Source of the DNA: CAZBSE01 sp964494385
GTDB lineage: Bacteria > Actinomycetota > Humimicrobiia > Humimicrobiales > Humimicrobiaceae
Assembly (NCBI GenBank): GCA_964494385.1
Contig: CAZBSE010000032.1
Span: 1 to 11,385 of the forward strand
Reading direction: 5' to 3'
Length of the DNA: 11,385 nucleotides
A program made the translations under genes and the position numbers. A model generated the notes under the pieces. The model saw only the letters and a list, made by a program, of their open reading frames with translations, was not told the DNA's origin and did no database searches. How positions within the stretch are numbered: the first letter of the stretch is position 1; each line of letters begins with the position of its first letter. Shown here one piece after another: positions 6,372 to 11,385 of this stretch.

Positions 6372-7397
6372 TTAATTTTCCATCATAAATTTATAGGTTA
6401 CCGTATTATTTTCCATAGTTTTTTCATCGGGAACGGGACCGGCAGTTATTTTCAGTTCACATTTCCTGCCCGGATAAGCGGTAAATCCCGATAAAGTAAC
6501 CACCTTTTGCTCGGAAGGATTAATGGAAGCAATAGTATAGTTTTTTTCATCAGATACATTATCCTCAGTCATATATTTCATAGTTACATCCACATCGTTT
6601 TCTGTCACATTGCCCTGATTTGCTATTTTTATAGCCACAGTGATTTCAGAACCGCTGGCAAGTATCCGGTATTCTCCCTGCGTATTAATTTCCTGAGGAT
6701 TAAATTTTATACTATCGGCAATAACCGCTACTCCCCTTACTTCCTGAAGTTCAGCTATAGCCTTTATATCCGATATAAACGCCGTAACATTTTGGGTATC
6801 GGTCAGGCTCTTATCCTTGAGAATTCCGGAATCAATTATGGTTAAATTACCTATTCCCAGCTGCTCCCCTGATTGTTTTAATTTATCCTGAAAATACAAA
6901 TATATCTGGTCACTCATAAACATATATAAGAAAGTATTGGTTATTTGAGTAGTGGATATATCCAGATCCAGATCCTGAAGCGCATTAAATAAGGCAGGTT
7001 TAAAATCTTCATAGGCCTTGTTTCTGCTTTTAAATACCAGCTCCAGATAACCGTGTGCAACCTCAAAAAATTCAGGCGGATTTAATTCCTCACAATTTTC
7101 CAGAATAACCCTGCTCTCTTCGATCATCCCCAGAAGCTCACTATCCAAATCTTCTCTGGCAAGTTCCTTTGTTTTGTCCAGAACATTAAAAAATTTATAA
7201 GAAACCCTGTTGGATTGCTGGACCAGAACTGAAACAGAATTTATATAATCAGAAATGGTCAATCTCTCTTCGTCGGTTAAATCTCTTCTTCCGGTTTCGC
7301 AACCCCATAAACCGGAAAGCCAGCTTACTATTACCACAGCAATTATAATCATTACTATTAGAGTTATTATTAATTCTTTTCTGCCTCTTTTCTCCAA
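6372..7397 (-). CDS. Membrane-anchored protein with C-terminal CARDB-like domain, function unknown
   Basis: A 341-residue protein I cannot name. It has a short basic cytoplasmic tail (RGRK), one membrane helix (about 9-29), then an extracytoplasmic part. Residues 40-230 are mostly helical with no recognised motif. Residues about 241-338 look like a CARDB/Ig-like beta domain: GSEITVAIKIANQGN, then paired strands ending EKTMENNTVTYKF, the usual D/E-x-x-x-N-N closing of such domains. LWGC at 30-33 resembles a lipobox, but tryptophan at -2 is unusual, so a plain anchor is more likely. The start is TTG with a good site (AAAGGA five bases upstream). A strong promoter and a small 5' hairpin precede it. 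It may be a surface or wall-associated accessory of the following M23 enzyme, but this is only positional inference. Confidence 0.8.
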   Translation of the reverse strand: MEKRGRKELIITLIVMIIIAVVIVSWLSGLWGCETGRRDLTDEERLTISDYINSVSVLVQQSNRVSYKFFNVLDKTKELAREDLDSELLGMIEESRVILENCEELNPPEFFEVAHGYLELVFKSRNKAYEDFKPALFNALQDLDLDISTTQITNTFLYMFMSDQIYLYFQDKLKQSGEQLGIGNLTIIDSGILKDKSLTDTQNVTAFISDIKAIAELQEVRGVAVIADSIKFNPQEINTQGEYRILASGSEITVAIKIANQGNVTENDVDVTMKYMTEDNVSDEKNYTIASINPSEQKVVTLSGFTAYPGRKCELKITAGPVPDEKTMENNTVTYKFMMEN

Positions 7398-7428
7398 AGA
7401 TATCCTTTCCGGTAAAAGAGAATAAAGA

Positions 7429-7446
7429 TTTGTAATTGCTTACAAA
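7429..7446 (-). promoter_or_regulatory. 5'-leader stem-loop with GCAA tetraloop
   Basis: A perfect 7-bp stem, TTTGTAA/TTACAAA, encloses GCAA on the minus strand, a GNRA-type tetraloop. It begins about six bases after the predicted transcription start of the CARDB-like gene, so it would cap the 5' end of the mRNA and may protect it from decay. There is no following T-run, so it is not a terminator. Confidence 0.45.
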
Positions 7447-7458
7447 GAATTCAAATAT

Positions 7459-7487
7459 ATTATACAAATGAACATTGGAAAACTCAA
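7459..7487 (-). promoter_or_regulatory. Strong candidate promoter of the CARDB-like gene
   Basis: TTGAGT (7482-7487) and a perfect TATAAT (7459-7464) are separated by exactly 17 bp on the minus strand. The -35 box begins two bases past the ychF stop codon. The predicted leader is about 55 bases. This marks the CARDB-like gene as an independent transcription unit from ychF. Confidence 0.6.
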
Positions 7488-7488
7488 T

Positions 7489-8586
7489 TTATACACTAAA
7501 TTTAAACAGGGCGACATCACCATCTCTCATTATATAACTTTTTCCCTCACGGCGGACCAGCCCTTTTTCTTTTGCAGCTACATATGAACCGATATCCATA
7601 AGAGTATTATAGTTTATGACTTCAACGCATATGAAGCCCCTTTTAAAATCGGTATGTATTTTACCTGCAGCTTCCGGTGCAGTGGTGCCTCCCCTTACGG
7701 TCCAGGCTCGCACTTCAGGGAGTTTTATGGTTAAAAAACTTATCAGTCCCAACAGCTTGTAACAAGCCTTTATCAGTTTGCTTATACCTGATACGGGGAT
7801 CCTTAACTCTTTCATAAACAATTCCTTTTCGCCGGGGTCCAGCTGTGCTATTTCATCTTCAATCTCGGCACTTATCATTACTACCTCTGAATTTTCTCCG
7901 GATATATATTCAGAAAACTTCAGTACAGCAGGCAGATCATTTATGCCCTTTCCCGCATCAGATTCATCTATATTTGCAACATATATAACCGGTTTATCAG
8001 TAAGCAGAAAAAGCTGATTAACAACTGCCCTCTCCTCACCGCTGAGTTGCATGTTCCTTACAGCAATCTCCTTATCCAGCTCTTCTTTTATTCTCTCAAG
8101 CAGCTCATATTCGCTTATATAATTTTTTTCACCACTTTTTATCATTCTGCGAGCTTTTTCAATCCTTTTTTCAACAGTTTCCAGATCTGCAAAAATTAAT
8201 TCCAGGTTCACTACATCAATATCCCTTATAGGCTCTATGCCGGGATAGGTATGCGAAACATTTTCATCCTTAAAGCACCTTACCACATGCACAATGGCAT
8301 CTACTTCGCGAATATGAGACAGAAACTTATTTCCAAGTCCTTCCCCTTTACTGGCACCCTCAACCAACCCTGCAATATCTACAAATTCAATGACAGCATG
8401 AATAATTTTTTTAGGCCTGACAATTGCAGCCAACTTTTCCAGCCTCTCGTCGGGAACAGTCACTGCAGCAATATTTGGCTCTACGGTACAGAACGGATAG
8501 TTTGAAGCTACGGCACCAGCGGCTGTTATGGCATTAAACAGAGTGCTTTTACCCACATTGGGAAGACCTATTATTCCTAGTTTGAT
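7489..8586 (-). CDS. ychF: YchF/OLA1-family GTPase with apparent ATC start
   Basis: Universally conserved TRAFAC NTPase that binds ribosomes and often prefers ATP. Starting at ATC (8584-8586) the protein reads (M)KLGIIGLPNVGKST and is 365 residues, the normal length. The P-loop G7-LPNV-G12-K13-S14 is complete, G3 is DIAGL (70-74), the G4 position is NIDE (205-208, the YchF NxxE variant) and SAE follows as G5. The C-terminal TGS domain ends GKSYIMRDGDVALFKF. No ATG, GTG or TTG lies between the upstream in-frame stop and the GTG at 8556, and that GTG is inside the P-loop. AAGGAG (8593-8598) is six bases before the ATC, an ideal spacing. Either ATC is used, or a single base of an ATG is wrong or changed. 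Family identity is certain; the start is inferred. Confidence 0.93.
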   Translation of the reverse strand: MKLGIIGLPNVGKSTLFNAITAAGAVASNYPFCTVEPNIAAVTVPDERLEKLAAIVRPKKIIHAVIEFVDIAGLVEGASKGEGLGNKFLSHIREVDAIVHVVRCFKDENVSHTYPGIEPIRDIDVVNLELIFADLETVEKRIEKARRMIKSGEKNYISEYELLERIKEELDKEIAVRNMQLSGEERAVVNQLFLLTDKPVIYVANIDESDAGKGINDLPAVLKFSEYISGENSEVVMISAEIEDEIAQLDPGEKELFMKELRIPVSGISKLIKACYKLLGLISFLTIKLPEVRAWTVRGGTTAPEAAGKIHTDFKRGFICVEVINYNTLMDIGSYVAAKEKGLVRREGKSYIMRDGDVALFKFSV

Positions 8587-8592
8587 TATTGT

Positions 8593-8598
8593 CTCCTT
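8593..8598 (-). promoter_or_regulatory. ychF: Shine-Dalgarno site that places the ychF start
   Basis: AAGGAG on the minus strand, six bases from ATC at 8584-8586 and 36 bases from the only standard in-frame start codon (GTG, 8556). Its position decides in favour of the ATC. Confidence 0.75.
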
Positions 8599-8630
8599 AA
8601 TCCTTTAAATTTCAATTCAATCATTCTCTT

Positions 8631-8658
8631 TTAATATTTTTCTATAAATATAAATCAA
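8631..8658 (-). promoter_or_regulatory. ychF: Weak candidate promoter of ychF
   Basis: TTGATT (8653-8658) and TATTAA (8631-8636) with a 16-bp spacer, each a 4/6 match. It lies in the 175-base AT-rich gap between yjbQ and ychF, where such matches are easy to find by chance. Confidence 0.25.
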
Positions 8659-8761
8659 TAGTTCTTCATTAGAATAATATCATAAAGTTTTAACTTTAAC
8701 CTATCATTATCTCTGCCGTTATTTTAAAAAATAAAATATTTTTTCCTGTAAAAAGCACCTG

Positions 8762-9178
8762 TTACTCTCCTATTATCTTAATCAGCACTCTTTTTTTCCT
8801 TTTCCCATCAAATTCACCATAAAATATCTGTTCCCATGGACCAAGGTCCAGCTTGCCTTCTGTTACCGCAACCACTACCTCTCTGCCCATTACGGTCCGT
8901 TTCAGATGTGCATCGGCATTATCCTCAAAACTATTATGCAGATATTGTTTGTAGGGTTTTTCCGGTGCAATTCTCTCAAGCCATTTCTCAAAATCCTGAT
9001 GCAGCCCGCTTTCATCATCATTTATAAAAACGCTGGCAGTAATATGCATTGCATTGCAAAGGACCAGGCCCTCACTGATTCCGCTCTGGCCCAAACAGTT
9101 CTCCACCTCGCCGGTTATATTAATAAACTCTCTTCTGCTTGCGGTATTGAACCACAATTCCTTTCTGTAACTTTTCAT
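8762..9178 (-). CDS. yjbQ: YjbQ-family protein (UPF0047, secondary thiamine-phosphate synthase)
   Basis: A 138-residue soluble protein with the complete family pattern: MHITASVFINDDESGL (44-59), HNSFEDNADAHLKR (81-94), MGREVVVAVTEGKLDLGPWE (97-116), QIFYGEFDG and a closing KRVLIKIIGE. Members form small trimeric barrels. E. coli YjbQ shows weak thiamine-phosphate synthase activity, and the main physiological role is still open. The conserved H45, D54-D55, H91 and W115-E116 are present, so the protein looks intact. The ATG follows AGGGAGA with suitable spacing. It reads towards ychF after a 175-base gap and is divergent from the chagasin-like gene. Confidence 0.93.
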   Translation of the reverse strand: MKSYRKELWFNTASRREFINITGEVENCLGQSGISEGLVLCNAMHITASVFINDDESGLHQDFEKWLERIAPEKPYKQYLHNSFEDNADAHLKRTVMGREVVVAVTEGKLDLGPWEQIFYGEFDGKRKKRVLIKIIGE

Positions 9179-9300
9179 ACATGCTCTCCCTGATGTCTTA
9201 AAATTTTAAATAATTTTTAATCCATATTCCCAATAACATATTTTTAAGTTATTATTAATAAATAATACTTATCAACCGTTCTATACCTGTGGTTATTTAA

Positions 9301-9326
9301 TATTATCATCGCCGGAGAAGAAAGGA
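9301..9326 (+). promoter_or_regulatory. Possible -10 box and ribosome site of the chagasin-like gene
   Basis: TATTAT at 9301-9306 lies 16 bp after a poor -35 (TTCTAT, 9279-9284). The ribosome-binding AAAGGA at 9321-9326 is six bases before the ATG. The ribosome site is good; the promoter call is weak. Confidence 0.3.
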
Positions 9327-9332
9327 AACCGG

Positions 9333-9752
9333 ATGAAAGGTAAAAATCTTTTAATAGGGGTTTTTTCTGCAGTGTTGGTTACGATACTACTTATTACACT
9401 GTTTTGCTCCTGCAGATACACCATAGAGCAACTGACCTTTGATGATAAGGGAAGCTCTATTGAACTGAAGAAAGGCGATAAAATTGAAATAAAACTGGAG
9501 TCCAATCCATCCACAGGATACAGCTGGGCACTGAGCAAAGAGACGGATGAAACTATAGTATCCCTGACCAGCTCCGAATTTATACAGACAGAAAAAGAAG
9601 AAGAGCTGGTAGGGTCAGGCGGTTATGAAATTTTTATGTTCCAGGCTGTAAAAGGCGGCCAGGCTGAAATCGTACTCCTGTATCAGAGACCCTGGGAAGA
9701 CGAAGAACAAGAAGAGGATTCTATTTTTAATTTAAATGTTACAGTAAAATAA
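9333..9752 (+). CDS. Chagasin-type (I42) cysteine protease inhibitor, exported
   Basis: A 139-residue protein with the three chagasin loops in order: NPSTGYSW (58-65), GSGGYE (94-99) and QRPWE (118-122). In the family these insert into the active site of papain-type cysteine proteases. The N-terminus is a basic MKGK followed by a hydrophobic segment (6-24) and a CSC stretch. C27 with FCS before it is an imperfect lipobox, so it may be a lipoprotein facing outward; otherwise it is anchored or secreted. After the signal it is one Ig-like domain of about 110 residues, the normal size. It is one of only two plus-strand genes here, divergent from yjbQ and convergent with the PH-domain gene five bases away. 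No cysteine protease target is encoded in the window. Confidence 0.9.
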   Translation: MKGKNLLIGVFSAVLVTILLITLFCSCRYTIEQLTFDDKGSSIELKKGDKIEIKLESNPSTGYSWALSKETDETIVSLTSSEFIQTEKEEELVGSGGYEIFMFQAVKGGQAEIVLLYQRPWEDEEQEEDSIFNLNVTVK

Positions 9753-9767
9753 GAAATTTACTTTTTT
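9743..9767 (+). terminator. Weak intrinsic terminator of the chagasin-like gene
   Basis: AGTAAA (9743-9748) pairs with TTTACT (9757-9762) around an 8-base loop and runs into six T. The stem is short and AU-rich, and it overlaps the 3' ends of both convergent genes. Confidence 0.35.
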
Positions 9768-10339
9768 ATAATTTTTTTTATTTCTTTAAGCTCCTTTAAT
9801 ATATCCTTTAGAACGGGCATATTTTCCGCCGGCAGGATTTCTCCTTCCGGTTCCCCCATCGCACCCGGCCGGTATGATGAGTTCTTGACCTTTGCAATAA
9901 TTACATCCCTTACCCTGTCAAGCTCTCTTATACCGTGCATTCTTAGCTCAGCTTTTTCTCCCTGTCTGCCGGCAGCTCCTGCAGTTTGTACATGTATCGT
10001 GCCGATATTATAATGCCTCTGCAGGGGTCCCCGTGTAATATCCACATTGGTTATTTTAGGGTATGGCACGGTGACATACTTCTTCCACACCGCTCCGCCT
10101 TTCATCTTTACCCCTTCATCATCTATATAATATTCCAGGGCCCTAAAGGAAACCGGGATCCAGAAACCGATAGGAGCCATGATGACAATCCACATAAAAG
10201 CCGTAATTCCAAAAACCAGCGGTTTCACTGTAATTGAAAGGACAGCCCATAAAATTATCCCTGCTATAAAAAATACCAGCCAGCTGATAGTCCAGAGGGT
10301 TTTTTGCTCTCTTTTAGGTTTTAGTTTTATTATATCCAT
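9758..10339 (-). CDS. Membrane protein with bacterial PH domain (YdbS-like bPH2, DUF304)
   Basis: A 193-residue protein with two adjacent membrane helices (about 15-36 and 41-61) followed by a bPH2 domain (about 68-150). The domain opens LEYYIDDEGVKMKGGAVWKK and holds the family core VPYPKITNVDITRGPLQRHYNIGTI (91-115). The tail (150-193) ends in a charged amphipathic helix, KDILKELKEIKKIIKK, which could form a coiled coil. YdbS-like proteins are membrane-linked and poorly understood; some work in pairs, but only one is present here. AAGGAG lies four bases before the ATG. The gene starts 27 bases after the QueG-like stop codon, so the two are probably co-transcribed. Confidence 0.88.
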   Translation of the reverse strand: MDIIKLKPKREQKTLWTISWLVFFIAGIILWAVLSITVKPLVFGITAFMWIVIMAPIGFWIPVSFRALEYYIDDEGVKMKGGAVWKKYVTVPYPKITNVDITRGPLQRHYNIGTIHVQTAGAAGRQGEKAELRMHGIRELDRVRDVIIAKVKNSSYRPGAMGEPEGEILPAENMPVLKDILKELKEIKKIIKK

Positions 10340-10366
10340 CTAACTCCTTTACTGATAAATATATTT

Positions 10367-11302
10367 TTAAGCCTTGCTCTGCTTGCCGGCGCTTTTTCCC
10401 AATAAAGATTTAAGATTTCTCGGTATCACGTCAATATATCCCTGCAAGCCAAGCAGTTTTAATTTCTCCATTATTGAAGACGGCAGTTTATCGGCAGTCA
10501 GTCCCTTAAGTAAATTTTCAGTCTCTTCTGCAGTAAATTCCCCCACATCTTCCACCCAATCAATAAAAGGCTGATTATGGGGGCATACAATCTGGCATCT
10601 CATACAGCCGACCAGACAGTTGTGCGAACCGGATTTAATCCAGGCCGGAAAGTTCTCCTGTTCCTCATTGAAAAAAGTCAGGCATCTTTCGGCATTAATT
10701 AAAAAGCGCTTTGCATTTATGGCCCCTGTGGGACAATTTTCCATACAGATTTTACAGTCCAGACATTCCTCCAGTTCCTTTTCCTCATACCATCTATCAT
10801 AATCACAATCAATATTTGAAAAAAAAGCGGACAATTGTAAAAAACTTCCAAAGCCATCAATATATAATATATTATTCCTCCCATATCTGCCTATTCCGCT
10901 ATGAGCCGCCAGCAGCTTCTCAGGCAGCCGCGCAGGAGCAATTTTATATCCCGTATTCGACAAACAGTTATCAAGAAGTACTTTTATCTTTCTATCCATC
11001 TTTTCCTGGTTCACATACGCAGGTGGAACTATAACAGGAACAGGCCCGCTATATATATTAAAATTTATACGGCTTTGGGGCCTGGGAGCGGCAACAATTA
11101 TTACGGATCGGGACTCAAAGAATTCTTCTTTCATGTTATAGGAAAAATTGTTCAGGTATGATTTATATATTTTCTCACTTATAATTTTTTTTTCATATAA
11201 ATTATTTATTCCACTCTTTATCTGTTCTACCCTGCTAAAAGAAATAATCCCGGCCCTGTAATTATATTCTTTTAAAAAATTATTTATATCTTCAATCAAC
11301 AT
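10367..11302 (-). CDS. QueG-like double [4Fe-4S] protein (epoxyqueuosine reductase family, substrate uncertain)
   Basis: A 311-residue cytoplasmic protein related to epoxyqueuosine reductase. The middle carries LPEKLLAAHSGIGRYGRNN (126-144) and GFGSF, matching the QueG/cobalamin-binding region. The C-terminal half has two Fe-S sets: C180-x2-C183-x2-C186-x3-C190-P, C207, then C233-x2-C236-x3-C240-P, with an extra C229. That is eight candidate ligands for two [4Fe-4S] clusters, as in QueG. However, the QueG DYH-type segment with the proposed catalytic aspartate is not recognisable, the corresponding area reading VPPAYVNQEKMDRK, and the C-terminal HEAT part is absent. It may therefore be a paralogue with another substrate. 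The start is ATG after GGAGG (six bases). The gene begins 30 bases after tRNA-Ala and is followed by the PH-domain gene. Confidence 0.82.
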   Translation of the reverse strand: MLIEDINNFLKEYNYRAGIISFSRVEQIKSGINNLYEKKIISEKIYKSYLNNFSYNMKEEFFESRSVIIVAAPRPQSRINFNIYSGPVPVIVPPAYVNQEKMDRKIKVLLDNCLSNTGYKIAPARLPEKLLAAHSGIGRYGRNNILYIDGFGSFLQLSAFFSNIDCDYDRWYEEKELEECLDCKICMENCPTGAINAKRFLINAERCLTFFNEEQENFPAWIKSGSHNCLVGCMRCQIVCPHNQPFIDWVEDVGEFTAEETENLLKGLTADKLPSSIMEKLKLLGLQGYIDVIPRNLKSLLGKSAGKQSKA

Positions 11303-11332
11303 GATAACCCTCCGTTATCAGCTGTAAAAGAA

Positions 11333-11385
11333 TGGTGGAGATGAGCGGAGTTGAACCGCCGACCTCTTGTCTGCCAGACAAGCGT
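11333..11385 (-). tRNA. tRNA-Ala (anticodon GGC), 5' part cut by window edge
   Basis: The 3' part of a tRNA on the minus strand. The anticodon stem CTTGT/ACAAG encloses loop CTGGCAG, giving anticodon GGC (alanine, GCC/GCU codons). The T-arm has loop TTCAACT, and the acceptor 3' strand CATCTCC is followed by discriminator A and encoded CCA. Position 70 is T, as needed for the G3-U70 alanine identity pair, although G3 itself lies outside the window. Only about 30 bases separate its 3' end from the ATG of the QueG-like gene. Confidence 0.93.

Noticed and set aside
7299..7308. Lipobox LWGC in the CARDB-like protein.
   Set aside because: Tryptophan at -2 is atypical and the preceding helix works as a plain anchor; not called a lipoprotein.
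9250..9267. Perfect inverted repeat TATTATT-AATA-AATAATA between yjbQ and the chagasin-like gene.
   Set aside because: Made entirely of A and T in an AT-rich spacer, so it has little information value.

Overview
This window looks like chromosomal DNA from an uncultured, AT-rich, probably anaerobic Gram-positive-type bacterium. The codon use is A/T-rich, most Shine-Dalgarno sites are AGGAG-like, and some starts are TTG. A DUF1858 redox-disulfide protein and an eight-cysteine Fe-S reductase-like protein fit an anaerobe. A 100-base run of N suggests a draft or metagenome assembly. I cannot fix the phylum from sequence alone; Bacillota, Atribacterota and deep anaerobic Actinomycetota all remain possible.

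Layout. The left end (1-2651) holds a small DUF1858 protein on the minus strand, a 350-base AT-rich spacer, and a plus-strand PAS-PAS-GGDEF-HD-GYP protein. That gene carries the N gap, which is flanked by a 47-bp exact repeat. The repeat plus gap is very probably an unmerged contig overlap, so the real protein should be about 623 residues. From 2652 to 2931 there is a tRNA-Ser(UGA) gene whose last 21 bases, plus one flanking base, are repeated 167 bp away. The short GC-rich, hairpin-containing segment between the copies resembles a remnant or minimal mobile element at a tRNA attachment site.

From 3019 to 9178 every gene is on the minus strand: seryl-tRNA synthetase (serS), prephenate dehydratase (pheA, overlapping serS by 8 bp), a membrane-anchored M23 peptidase, a membrane-anchored protein with a CARDB-like domain, the GTPase YchF (with an apparent ATC start), and a YjbQ-family protein. 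A plus-strand chagasin-type protease inhibitor (9333-9752) follows. It converges on a minus-strand unit that reads tRNA-Ala(GGC, cut by the window edge), a QueG-like double-cluster Fe-S protein, then a membrane protein with a bacterial PH domain.

How the genes fit together. Most are housekeeping genes: translation (serS, ychF, two tRNAs), phenylalanine synthesis (pheA), cell-wall remodelling (M23) and probably a thiamine-phosphate-related function (yjbQ). The less ordinary parts are the signalling protein, which has an intact diguanylate cyclase with an RxxD inhibitory site but an HD-GYP domain lacking most metal ligands; the tRNA-Ser repeat element; the non-canonical ychF start; and the tRNA-Ala/Fe-S/PH-domain transcription unit. 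I found no CRISPR array, intact insertion sequence, rRNA gene or phage module, and no convincing new multi-gene system.
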